Shown here piece after piece: positions 1 to 7,251 of a stretch of DNA of 64,000 nucleotides. The translations under genes were made by a program, and so were the position numbers. Position 1 is the stretch's first letter; each line of letters opens with the position of its first letter. Below the pieces are notes generated by a model. The model did no database searches. It was not told the DNA's origin and saw only the letters and a list, made by a program, of their open reading frames with translations. The DNA is from a bacterium (GTDB lineage Bacteria; Hinthialibacterota; Hinthialibacteria; H5-UNCL2): NCBI GenBank assembly GCA_015075175.1, contig JABTUV010000001.1, positions 1,074,501 through 1,138,500 of the forward strand, written 5' to 3'.

Positions 1-158
1 GCATCCACGCCTTCTTCCTCGTCCATGCCGAGGTCGTCGTCCTCCGGATCCTCGAAGTCGTACTCGGAGGCCGTCTCCTCGGGACTGGGTTCCAGGTCTT
101 TCTCCTCGCTATTGAGCATCTCTTCGCCCTCCGCCAGAGAGCGGTGCTTCTCCGCCAT
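1..158 (-). CDS. Acidic phage protein, N-terminal part (runs off the window)
   Basis: Only the first 52 codons are inside the window. The product begins MAEKHRSLAEGEEML and is extremely rich in Glu and Asp, ending in a run of acidic residues around residues 38-50. It starts one base after the stop of the preceding leftward gene, so it belongs to the same transcription unit as the portal-like gene. In phages an acidic protein just downstream of the portal is often a scaffold or head-assembly protein. That role is inferred from position and composition only. No domain is recognisable in this fragment. Confidence 0.4.
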   Translation of the reverse strand, partial: MAEKHRSLAEGEEMLNSEEKDLEPSPEETASEYDFEDPEDDDLGMDEEEGVD

Positions 159-159
159 C

Positions 160-573
160 TCAGTCCCTGCTTTCCTGGTCGGCGCTATACGCCCGACCGT
201 GGTATTTGCTCTCAATGCTGCCGCCATCCCGGTCGTACATGCCGATAGTCGCCAGGTACCGCGCGCGATGCTCTCGATCTCGGAAGATCGCCCGGCCGTC
301 GGCTGTGAACTCCGTGGGGACTCCGTCGCGCACGCTCTTCTCCCGCGCCTCGGCGATCTGGTGGACGGCGACGCCCGCCGCGTCCGAGTACTGCGGCCAG
401 GCGCCGGGCGTGTCTTTGAACCGCCCATGCTCCGCGTAGTAGTCGCGGCTCAGCAACTCCCCGTCGATCTCGTACAGACCGTCCGGCCGGCGCGCCGCCT
501 CCAGCTCAGAGACCGCCATCGCCTTCTCCACCGGCGCTCCGTTGCCGACCCTCAAAAAGCAGTAAATCGGCAC
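160..573 (-). CDS. Hypothetical prophage protein, 137 aa
   Basis: I do not recognise a family. The protein starts MPIYCFLRVGNG and is hydrophilic, with no membrane segment or signal peptide. It contains a DGRAIFRDREHRARYL stretch near residues 90-105 and ends within one base of the next start. The N-terminus loosely recalls small structural proteins that begin MPxY, but only one Cys is visible, so a zinc ribbon is not supported. It sits between a small membrane protein and an acidic protein downstream of the portal-like gene, so a virion-associated or assembly role is plausible but unproven. Confidence 0.5.
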   Translation of the reverse strand: MPIYCFLRVGNGAPVEKAMAVSELEAARRPDGLYEIDGELLSRDYYAEHGRFKDTPGAWPQYSDAAGVAVHQIAEAREKSVRDGVPTEFTADGRAIFRDREHRARYLATIGMYDRDGGSIESKYHGRAYSADQESRD

Positions 574-612
574 GACCGCATCCCACCCTTCTTTCTGTGC
601 GTCGCCAAACTC

Positions 613-867
613 TTACTCCTCCTTGGGCTGCGCGATGCACGGCCGCGAAAGCATCAGGTCGTAGAGCTTGCGCACCAGCTTCAGCTCATCGACCGTCCGT
701 TCGTCTACCGCGTGGATGGCCGCCGTATTCCGCTCGATCACCTGGGTGTTCTGCTCGAAGAGCAAGAGCACCCGCCTCATCATCCAGAAGAGCAGCGCCA
801 GCAGAACCGCGCAGAATCCCGCGAACCCGTATTGCACCATCGGCTGCATCAGCGGTGAAATCTCCAT
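613..867 (-). CDS. Small one-helix membrane protein (holin-like)
   Basis: This 84-residue protein has one hydrophobic helix at about residues 10-32 (YGFAGFCAVLLALLFWMMRR), followed by a charged helical tail rich in Glu, Arg and Asn. The layout of short N-terminus, one membrane span and amphipathic tail resembles small phage holins or membrane-anchored accessory proteins. Its start overlaps the last base of the portal-like gene, which implies translational coupling. A holin function is an inference from topology and phage context. No endolysin is visible next to it within the window. Confidence 0.42.
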   Translation of the reverse strand: MEISPLMQPMVQYGFAGFCAVLLALLFWMMRRVLLLFEQNTQVIERNTAAIHAVDERTVDELKLVRKLYDLMLSRPCIAQPKEE

Positions 868-2630
868 CAGGCGACCCCCACCGTCTGGCTATTCCTGCCT
901 GCCGCGGCTACGGCGGCCAGGTTCTGCATGGCCAGGTAGTCGCGCGCGCCGCGCGTCGCCCCCGCACGGCTCACCCGCTCGTAGCGCCGCGTAGTCACCG
1001 CCGGCTTTACCACCGGCTGCGGCCGGATCATCCCCGGCTCAGGCTGGCGCGGAGCCTGGATTTGTACCAGCTCCTCCAATTCCGGCATGTTCGCGTAGCG
1101 CGCAATGATCCGCAAAATCCCCTCGAAGTCGGGCGCGATGCCCTGCTCGGCCATGAACGGAGCAAACGGCGCAATCACCCCGTTGACCACTTCCATCACC
1201 TTGGACAGCCGGCGCCCCGGCGACTCGTGCTGCATCGAGTAGGGCTCGATGTCGATGTTGTAGTCCAGAAAGTCCCCCTCCCGAGCCGTCGCGTCGAAGG
1301 CCATGGGAACCTCTATGCCCAGCCCGGCTACACGGAACGTGAACGGGATCTCGATCAAGGGGTCGTACCAGAGATACCAGCAGAGCGAACGCATCACCTG
1401 TCGGACGAACCTGTAGACGCGGTCCGTCATGTCGGCCAACCGCAGGCTGGCGTTCTCCGCCAGCAGTTGATCCTGTCCCAGCGTCTCCGACTGCGGCGAT
1501 AGCCCGCCCAGGAGGTCCAGGTTGCCGGCGTGATAGACGAACAAATCGCGCAGGTGCATCCCGAATTGAAGCGTGCCCACATCCGCCCCGCCGTAGCTCA
1601 CCGGCTTGATCCGATCTTGGTGCGGGCCACGGCGGCGACGCCGTCCAGCGCCCGATGATGGTCGCGCATCATTCTCGGACCCCGGCGCCGCCGCCGTAAT
1701 GTCCTTCTGCCGCTCCGCCTGCCGCACCAGCTTCCGGTAGATGGCATTGGCTACGTTGTGCAACTCCATCCAGACGGCGACCGGCGGGAGCGGCATGAGG
1801 TTCCCAGGAACGTCGCAAAACGACAAAATGAGATACGGTCCCCACTCCGGACCCTGCCACGGCCCGACCCGCAGCGGGCGCAGGTTCTCCTGGTCCCAGG
1901 CCAGGGTCATGAACAGATTCTCCCGTGGCAGCCAGAGGTCCAGCAGCTCGACGTAGTCGCAGTACTCCTCCGGGTCGCTGTCCGTACCTACCGACAGGCT
2001 TTCCGCCCGTTCGTCTCCGAACTCGTTATAGGCGGAGCGCGGCGTCGCGGAGAGTTGCTTGACCACGTCTGGATCGAACAGCCCGCAACTCCGCGCATCC
2101 TCCAGAGGCATTCGGTAGCGGTTGCCAATGAAGGCGACCTCCTCCCAGGTGCGCGCATTCAGGTCCACCACGAAGTCGTCCAAGGCAACGACATCGCAAT
2201 ACGGCTGCCCAACGTCGTGCAGATAACCGCCGATTTCCACCGCGCCCGAGATGTTCTCTCCGACCTTCACGATGCCGACGGAGAAAATCGCCTCCATCAG
2301 CACCCGCCGCAGCGTCTCGTCAAGCCGAATCTCCTCGATCATGTGGTTGGCCGCCAGCTCGAATAGCCTCGCCCGCGGCTTCAGCCCCCGATACGAGGTC
2401 TGGATCAGCACGCGCGGATTCTTGGCCACAAGCTGCCGCACATAGACGCCCGTCGCCAACTCCAGGAGATTCACCGGCTCGGGAACCGAGCTGCCGTCGT
2501 CCGAGTAGTGGCTCCCCACGAATTGACGCAGCGCGGCCATGCGCCGCTGACGGAACGGCTCCAGCTTCCGCCGGCTATAGTCGATCGCCAGCCTCAGCCG
2601 CGACAAACGTTCCTCGTCGAACCTCTCCAT
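867..2630 (-). CDS. Portal-like phage head protein
   Basis: The product is about 587 residues from the ATG at 2630, which is preceded by a GGGGA ribosome site. An in-frame start eight codons upstream is also possible. The N-terminal region (RLAIDYSRRKLEPFRQRRMA, then VGSHYSDDG and PVNLLELATGVYVRQL) resembles portal-type proteins of prophages in Planctomycetes-like genomes. Length fits podovirus and siphovirus portals (500-700 aa), which form the dodecameric DNA entry ring of the capsid. Between 1610 and 1665 the frame reads as an Arg-rich stretch. The alternative frame there (ALDGVAAVARTK) looks more natural, so a pair of compensating indels is likely. No terminase gene is visible upstream. 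The assignment is by remembered resemblance, without a search. Confidence 0.55.
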   Translation of the reverse strand: MERFDEERLSRLRLAIDYSRRKLEPFRQRRMAALRQFVGSHYSDDGSSVPEPVNLLELATGVYVRQLVAKNPRVLIQTSYRGLKPRARLFELAANHMIEEIRLDETLRRVLMEAIFSVGIVKVGENISGAVEIGGYLHDVGQPYCDVVALDDFVVDLNARTWEEVAFIGNRYRMPLEDARSCGLFDPDVVKQLSATPRSAYNEFGDERAESLSVGTDSDPEEYCDYVELLDLWLPRENLFMTLAWDQENLRPLRVGPWQGPEWGPYLILSFCDVPGNLMPLPPVAVWMELHNVANAIYRKLVRQAERQKDITAAAPGSENDARPSSGAGRRRRRGPHQDRIKPVSYGGADVGTLQFGMHLRDLFVYHAGNLDLLGGLSPQSETLGQDQLLAENASLRLADMTDRVYRFVRQVMRSLCWYLWYDPLIEIPFTFRVAGLGIEVPMAFDATAREGDFLDYNIDIEPYSMQHESPGRRLSKVMEVVNGVIAPFAPFMAEQGIAPDFEGILRIIARYANMPELEELVQIQAPRQPEPGMIRPQPVVKPAVTTRRYERVSRAGATRGARDYLAMQNLAAVAAAGRNSQTVGVA

Positions 2631-2659
2631 CAAGGTCCCCTGGCCGCTGTTCACTACTG

Positions 2660-2926
2660 TCAGTGCAGCGGCCCACGCCTTTGTGAGTCACCCGCCCTGG
2701 GCACAGGATCAGATCCGGGAGCGACCGGAACCTCGCACCAGTCTTCCGCCGTCAGGTCGTCGTAGTTGGGCGCCCACCCGTGCAGACCCTGGTCCGCCGT
2801 GGTCAGGATGAACCGTGCGCCCATTGCGCCAACGGGCGGGAAATAGCGGAGCTGCCGCCGGAACCGCCAGGCGCGCCTTCGCACCGCCCGCCCCGCCCTC
2901 AACCGCGCCAGCGCCTCTCGAATCAA
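2660..2926 (-). CDS. DUF2829 / Tad2-like small protein (candidate anti-Thoeris)
   Basis: This 88-residue protein opens with EALARLRAGRAVRRRAW and ends its conserved core with WAPNYDDLTAEDWCEV. That pattern (E-A-L-x4-G-x-x-V-R-R-x-x-W ... D-x-L-A-x-D-W) is the signature I know from DUF2829 proteins. Characterised phage members, Tad2, inhibit Thoeris immunity by sequestering its cyclic-nucleotide signal. The start is TTG at 2926, overlapping the TGA of a short upstream frame, which suggests translational coupling. Its place between recombination genes and the portal-like gene is typical of accessory phage genes. Family membership is moderately supported. Anti-defence function is inference. Confidence 0.5.
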   Translation of the reverse strand: MIREALARLRAGRAVRRRAWRFRRQLRYFPPVGAMGARFILTTADQGLHGWAPNYDDLTAEDWCEVPVAPGSDPVPRAGDSQRRGPLH

Positions 2927-3041
2927 AGCCCTCGGCCTTCCGGTGCGTCCTCGACGCGGGCCTCCAGGCTTCCCACTCGGCCCTCGCCCCGGACCGGGGC
3001 GGACGCCACAGCACGCCCTCGACGAATACCGTTATGCCCAT
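2923..3041 (-). CDS. Very small phage ORF with probable frame break
   Basis: An ATG at 3041, preceded by an AGGAGAGG ribosome site, begins MGITVFVEGVLWRPP. After a likely one-base indel near 2990-3000, a second frame reads GSLEARVEDAPEGRGL and stops with a TGA that overlaps the TTG start of the Tad2-like gene. The joined product would be about 39 residues and perhaps a short coiled coil. The stop-start overlap is the main support. The uncorrected frame instead runs on for over 100 low-quality residues through the Tad2-like gene. Confidence 0.3.
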
Positions 3042-3063
3042 CCGCCTGTCCTCTCCTACCCCT

Positions 3064-3477
3064 TCAGGCAGCCTGCCCGTAGTAGTACAAATCCGATTCG
3101 CGCCTCCTCCGCTCTTCCGCCCTCCGGCGCCGCGAGAAGTCTCCGTTGAACCCCAGGCGCTCCAGGTCCTGGAAACTGCGCTCTTCCGCCTTGTCAGAGA
3201 GGAAGAGCCTGAGCGTGCGCTCGACCGCCACCGGCAGCGGCCGAGGGTTGCCGGCGGCATCGCTCTCCCAGAGAGGGTTCTGATCCTTGTCGCGGCTCGG
3301 TGCGTAATAGGTGAGCCGCCAAACCAGGCCGAAGTAGGGGGCCTTGGCCTTCCCATCGACTGTCCGGGCGTCTACGAGGCGCGTCCCCTGAAGAGTCCCG
3401 TAATACCATCCGCAGGGAAGCCGGTTTCGCTGTGCCGTCCTTAGTCTCCTTTCCAGAAAGATTCCAGCGCCTTCCAC
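3064..3477 (-). CDS. DUF669-like phage protein (partner of Sak4-type ATPase)
   Basis: The central part reads YFGLVWRLTYYAPSRDK, followed by RTLRLFLSDKAEERSFQDL and LGFNGDF. This resembles DUF669-type phage proteins that sit directly after RecA-like Sak4 ATPases and probably bind single-stranded DNA during recombination or replication. The upstream Sak4-like gene ends at 3441 inside this frame, so the true start may be later than 3477. An Arg-rich tail (residues 113-125) may be an indel artefact, because the neighbouring small gene also shows a frame break. Assignment rests on gene order plus faint similarity. Confidence 0.35.
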   Translation of the reverse strand: MEGAGIFLERRLRTAQRNRLPCGWYYGTLQGTRLVDARTVDGKAKAPYFGLVWRLTYYAPSRDKDQNPLWESDAAGNPRPLPVAVERTLRLFLSDKAEERSFQDLERLGFNGDFSRRRRAEERRRRESDLYYYGQAA

Positions 3478-4316
3478 GTATCCAGCGCCGTGTTTCCCGA
3501 CACTACTACGTCCTCGTGGTCTCCGAAGCGGTTCTTGGCCTGCATCCAGTCGGCGTTGGCGGCCGAGAGCACGCGCACGCTGCCTCCAACGCCGCGCACC
3601 ACCCCCTTGGCGACCTCCTTAACGTCGGTCTGGAAACGGCCCATCAAGGCCAAGTCTACCCACTTGATCAGGGGCTCGTAGACCTTCTCGTGCAGCTGAA
3701 TCTGGTGCCGGGGGAAGTCCCTGCCCTCGGGGTTGGGGCGCTTGCCCACGGTGGCGTGCGCCAGCAGCAGGATGTTGCACCCACGCTCGCGTACACGCTC
3801 CAGCCTGGACAAGAGCCGCTCCATTTCCCGGCCCGCAAGCCGGTAGCCACCCTGGTAGGAGAGAAAGCCCTTCTCGCCGCGAACGCCGTTGTACTCGGTC
3901 GCCGTGATGTACTCGAAGAGCATTTCCTGGAAGGATCCCAAGGCGTCTAGGACCAGCCAGCCGGGGACCTCGGCCTCCTCGGCCAGCCTGTCGAGGAAAT
4001 GATACAGGTCCAGCAGCGTCTCGGGCCGGGCCACGGGCAGTTCCGGCACGAGGCCGCGCCACAAGAGAGTCTCGTAGCCGTCCTCCCCCGGCCCCAGCAC
4101 GAATGAGGCGCCGGGAGCATGGGCGGAGGCCGCGGTCTTGCCAAAGCCCTCTTCGGCGTACCAGAGCACGCGCAGCGCCAAGTTCTGCGGCCGCTTGGCC
4201 ACCGAGAAGAGCGGCCCGCTGGACCGGATTGCTTGCCGCCCCGTGAGGGGCTTCGCCCCCGGCGGCGCCAGCGCCGCCGGGGGGGGCGCGATGGGCGATC
4301 GTTTCCCCGTAACCAT
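3441..4316 (-). CDS. Sak4-like RecA-fold ATPase (AAA_24), phage recombination
   Basis: This 291-residue protein has a Walker A-like motif YAEEGFGKTAASA near residue 53 and a Walker B-like strand WLVLDALGS near residue 120. It has RecA-core features such as ERGCNILLLAHATV, where polar residues follow the beta strand. Such phage NTPases (Sak4 or AAA_24) promote single-strand annealing and recombination-dependent replication. The N-terminal 40 residues are Pro- and Ala-rich and probably disordered. A GAGGA ribosome site precedes the ATG at 4316. It is flanked by a PD-(D/E)XK nuclease and a DUF669-like gene, the usual recombination trio. The fold call is fairly secure, the annealing role less so. 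Confidence 0.65.
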   Translation of the reverse strand: MVTGKRSPIAPPPAALAPPGAKPLTGRQAIRSSGPLFSVAKRPQNLALRVLWYAEEGFGKTAASAHAPGASFVLGPGEDGYETLLWRGLVPELPVARPETLLDLYHFLDRLAEEAEVPGWLVLDALGSFQEMLFEYITATEYNGVRGEKGFLSYQGGYRLAGREMERLLSRLERVRERGCNILLLAHATVGKRPNPEGRDFPRHQIQLHEKVYEPLIKWVDLALMGRFQTDVKEVAKGVVRGVGGSVRVLSAANADWMQAKNRFGDHEDVVVSGNTALDTWKALESFWKGD

Positions 4317-4343
4317 AGAGTCCTCCCTATTCGATATCGGAAA

Positions 4344-5443
4344 TCAGTTCCGCGTGTGGGGCGTCCACCCGCGTAGCCAGCCGCAGCAATGGCTGGTTTC
4401 GTTGGGCAGCTCGCGGCCTACGCACAGCTCGTAATATTCGCACTTCGAGTTGCGCGCGGCGCACTGTTCGATGTTGGCCGTGCGCGGCCAGCGGTTGGCC
4501 CTCCGGCACTCCAGCAGCCCCTGGGTCGTCGCCCATACATCGCGCATGTGCTCTTCGATCTCCTCGGGCGTCCGCCCGTACTCGCGCCGCTGGTAGTACT
4601 CAGGGAGGCGCGCGGCGACATGCTCGTACAGCCGGGCGAACCATTCCTCCGGCGTCTCTTGCCGTGTCTGCAATACATATCCCTGGGCGCTGTCGGCCGT
4701 CTCCCGCCACTTCTTGCCGTCCTTGGTGCGCACCGTTGGCCAGCCGCGTCGAGCACGATTCTGACTCCATCTTCGTCCAGCAGCGGTACGGCGCATGGCC
4801 GCAGGGCCGGCTTGCGCAGCACGTCATATTCGACGCCCGAAACGTCGCGGAAACCGGATGTCAGGGCCGCCAAGAAGTACGCAGACGCCTGCGGGTCGAT
4901 ACGCACGCGGTCCCAGTAGAGGGACGCAGGGTCTCGATGTCCTCGCTCGTGGTCTTGGTCTCCCGCACAAGTTGTCGCCTGGGCATGTCCAGCGGCTCGT
5001 CGAGATGCCCACAATGCGGTCGATCTTGCCGTCGGCGGTAAAGGAGCAGCTGGCCCGGCCGGTATCCGGGTTGACCAGGGGAACAGAAAGCCAGGCTCAG
5101 AGGCCAGAACGGTCTCTCGGGTAGATTCATCCGCCACCGCTCAAGTAGAGTGAGACCAGCACGGCGACCGTCTGCCGGTCGTAGAGGAACTGCTGGTAGG
5201 CAGCCTCCTCGTTCTGCGACGGGGCCTCGGCGTCAAACCGTTCGATGGCCCCGGCGACTGCCGTCTCCGGGGCTTCCCCATTGTCCAGAGGTGGATGCCG
5301 TGGTGCACGGCGGAGCCGATCCGCAGCGCGCGGCCGTCTGTGCGCGGACGAATCCTCAGTACGTAAGCCAGGTAGTGCTTGCGCTTGCAGGTGTCCAGGC
5401 ACCTGCGCTGCGAGTGCGTTAGGCGCGTGTCCATCTCCGTCAT
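4344..5443 (-). pseudogene. PD-(D/E)XK (RecB/Cas4-like) nuclease, broken by several frameshifts
   Basis: The N-terminus (LTHSQRRCLDTCKRKHYLAY, then GSAVHHGIHLW) is typical of RecB/Cas4-family PD-(D/E)XK nucleases: a first Cys, then the small motif-I helix with G-x-x-x-H. The C-terminus carries a Cys cluster (C at AARNSKCEYYELC and just before it), like the iron-sulfur-binding end of Cas4 and AddB. Between them, stretches with good coding character move through three frames, for example at about 5230, 5100, 4960 and 4760. At least four breaks interrupt the roughly 350-codon gene. It starts at 5443 after a GGAGG ribosome site. It probably works with the adjacent Sak4-like ATPase in phage recombination, if the breaks are sequencing errors. 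Otherwise it is a dead gene. Confidence 0.5.
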
Positions 5444-5455
5444 GATTGCGCCTCC

Positions 5456-6026
5456 TTACTCCGCGGCCCACCACGCTTCGGTTACCCAGCCGCCGAAGCT
5501 CGTCAACCAACACCCGTTTCCTCACGATCCCCTCCTCCATGAATCTCTCGCTCCAGCCGCAGCACGTCTTCGACAGGGATGGCCGCCGCCCGCCCGCGCT
5601 GTCCCCTGTAGATGCCGCGCTCTCGTAACAACTCGATCAAAGTGGCACGCGGGACCGTGGGATTCCGCCGGCACACCTCGTCCAGACTCCAGTAGCGCGG
5701 AGCCAGCGCCTCCAGTAGTCGATTGGTCCGCTCCAGCTGGAGCGCCAGATAGTGCATAGCGGTCCCCACGTCAGCGGGCACGCTCGACCCCCGGCAGTCC
5801 ACGCCGCCGAGCCGCGGCATCGAACCGCTGGCGGGCTCCTTGTCGTGGTCTATGATGTCGATGAAGGCGCGGTAGAGCCGGAGCGCCCGGTGGTATCCGA
5901 GGTCGTTCCTCCCCGAAGAAACCGCCGCACGGTCGATGTTGCCAGCCCCGTCGCGGTAGCCAACCGCCGGGCCGAGATGACGGCTGGGACGGCCGCTGTG
6001 AGATGGCGAAAGAGTAGGTCGTCCAT
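5456..6026 (-). CDS. Phage HTH regulator (leftward operon leader), with frame breaks
   Basis: The ATG at 6026 opens MDDLLFRHLTAAVPAV, followed by a helix-turn-helix segment SARRLATATGLATSTVRRFL. After a frame break near 5920 the reading continues as LGYHRALRLYRAFIDIIDHD. It then reaches a second winged-helix-like segment (YWSLDEVCRRNPTVPRATLI ... RAAAIPVEDVLRLERE). Further small shifts near 5520 and 5480 would give a natural end, AWWAAE, at 5456, just before the nuclease start. The gene is the first leftward gene from the divergent switch region and carries a palindromic operator in its promoter, so a Cro- or activator-like role is likely. Exact family is unknown. Confidence 0.45.
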
Positions 6027-6056
6027 GCCCGCCCCCGTTTGCACATGGGCAATTAT

Positions 6057-6086
6057 GCGAATATGCGCACAATATTGCACATTCGC
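6057..6086. promoter_or_regulatory. 30-bp palindromic operator in the prophage switch region
   Basis: An imperfect inverted repeat runs from 6057 to 6086. The left arm GCGAATATGCGCA matches the reverse complement of the right arm TTGCACATTCGC at most positions, around a central CAATATTG palindrome. It overlaps the likely -10 box of the leftward promoter and lies between two divergent genes that both encode HTH proteins. This is the classical placement of a phage repressor/Cro operator. Confidence 0.6.
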
Positions 6087-6096
6087 TCGGTGTCAA
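6069..6096 (-). promoter_or_regulatory. Leftward sigma-70-type promoter of the prophage
   Basis: On the minus strand a perfect TTGACA (6096-6091) is followed after 16 bases by TATTGT (6074-6069). The transcript would start near 6062, about 36 bases before the ATG of the leftward HTH gene. The -10 box lies inside the palindromic operator, so binding there should block this promoter. A weaker rightward TTGACC box lies at 6105-6110. Confidence 0.55.
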
Positions 6097-6187
6097 GATA
6101 TTTGTTGACCGGGTTCCACAATTGAGCAAAATGCTTGCGCTACGTACATCTGCGCCTTTGCGCGCGAGATCTGAAGGGAGCGGAGCC

Positions 6188-6494
6188 ATGAGCTGGTTCA
6201 ATGACTGGTTCCGGGAGGAGCTCGAGGCGCGCGGCCTGCGGCCCGCGGACGCCGCGCGCCAGCCTGGCGTGCTATCCGACGGACATCGCCCGCTGGTGCG
6301 CCAGCGCCACTCCCAGCTTTGAAATGCTGGACCGCATCTTCACCCACTTCGGCGGCGACCTGAAGCGCGCCCTGCCGGACTACGACCCAGTGAGCCGGGC
6401 GCGCACGGCGCTGCTACTCAGGAGCCCGCAATTCAAGGCCCTTGCCTCGCGGGGGTCTCAATCTGCCTGGCGCAAATGGGAGGTCGCATCTTGA
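6188..6494 (+). CDS. XRE-like HTH protein (putative prophage repressor, DNA-binding part)
   Basis: The ATG at 6188 follows an AAGGGAG ribosome site. The product starts MSWFNDWFREELEARGLRPA and, after a one-base break near 6255, continues CYPTDIARWCASATPSFEML. This gives the two helices of an XRE/lambda-type HTH (helix 2 around PADAARQ, recognition helix around TDIARWC), followed by DRIFTHFGGDLKRAL. The rest is about 30 residues without a dimerisation domain. The S24-like gene follows after two bases. The two may act as a split repressor, or may be one protein separated by a further indel. Its position opposite the leftward HTH gene fits a lysogeny repressor. Confidence 0.58.
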
Positions 6495-6496
6495 AT

Positions 6497-6964
6497 ATGC
6501 AGGTTCAACCCACGGAGACAGGTGAAGAGCGCGTAGTCCTCCTGGCGGAGATGGAGGCCTCACCCCTTTGGCCCCGCACGCGGGGGCGGCTTGAGGTCTA
6601 CACGGTCGAGGACGACAGCCTTGACCCGTACCTTCCGCACAACTGCCGACTGTACGTGCGTGCCCCTCGTAGTCTGTCGGCGGTTCCCGAGGGAGCGGTG
6701 TGCATCTGGCGGCATGAAGGCGCCCTCCTGGTGCGCCAGCTACGCTGGGTGTTGGAGGGCAGGCGCAAGAAGCTGGCGGTCGCCCGCAGTCTCGCCCCGT
6801 GGCGCGGCGCCGACCTCTATCTTCCCACAGGGCAGGTAGACATCGTGGGCGTGGCACTCGGATACCGCAAGCTCGACGGCGCATTCAGCACGCCTTTGCC
6901 GGCGGTGGGGGGGAGAAGCCTGGGGCATTCGTCGGTCGAGGGGGGGGGGAGCACATGCGCATGA
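6497..6964 (+). CDS. S24/LexA-like domain protein, apparently lacking the catalytic Lys
   Basis: The 155-residue product carries EVYTVEDDSLDPYLPHNCRL near residues 33-52, which matches the D-S-M-x-P region around the catalytic Ser of S24 (LexA, CI) peptidases. It also has GALLVRQLRWVL where family members show V-K-R-L with the catalytic Lys. Here that position is Arg, so self-cleavage may be lost. The segment LYLPTGQVDIVGVALGY matches the last strand. ATG 6497 lies two bases after the upstream stop. An ATG at 6476 inside the upstream gene is an alternative. Probable role is the dimerisation or sensor half of the prophage repressor. Confidence 0.5.
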   Translation: MQVQPTETGEERVVLLAEMEASPLWPRTRGRLEVYTVEDDSLDPYLPHNCRLYVRAPRSLSAVPEGAVCIWRHEGALLVRQLRWVLEGRRKKLAVARSLAPWRGADLYLPTGQVDIVGVALGYRKLDGAFSTPLPAVGGRSLGHSSVEGGGSTCA

Positions 6965-7251
6965 TGGTGGTGTTGTGGGTCGTGGCGGTAGTCGCTGTGC
7001 TCTTATGTCCGCCCTGGGAGTATCGTGTCGTGCGGTATCGGGTGGATGGGCCGGCGCGGGAGGTGGGGCGAGTAGCCGCTGGCTATCACTTCGTTTGGGC
7101 GCCGCCGAGGTTTGAAGATAGTGCGCTGCATACAGGACTGCGGCAAGAGGGCCCGACAGTAGCCTGGGGCAGGCTCAGTCTCTTCGTGGCGGCCATGAGC
7201 CTACCCTTGGCGGTGTGGGTATGGAGGCGCCGTGAGCAGCGCGTTTCGTGA
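6955..7251 (+). CDS. Two-helix membrane protein of the prophage
   Basis: This 98-residue protein has an N-terminal hydrophobic helix (MMVVLWVVAVVAVLLCPPW) and a C-terminal helix (LSLFVAAMSLPLAVWVWRRR) separated by about 55 mostly polar residues. It overlaps the end of the S24-like gene and the start of the integrase gene, consistent with one rightward operon. The G-run (nine Gs) just before its start is a risk point for indels. I do not recognise a family. Superinfection-exclusion proteins often have this size and layout, but that is only a guess. Confidence 0.4.
   Translation: MRMMVVLWVVAVVAVLLCPPWEYRVVRYRVDGPAREVGRVAAGYHFVWAPPRFEDSALHTGLRQEGPTVAWGRLSLFVAAMSLPLAVWVWRRREQRVS

Noticed and set aside
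2709-3356. 215-codon minus-strand frame between portal and DUF669-like genes
   Set aside because: It mixes the shadow of the DUF669-like gene, a short real N-terminus at 3041 and the shadow of the Tad2-like gene.
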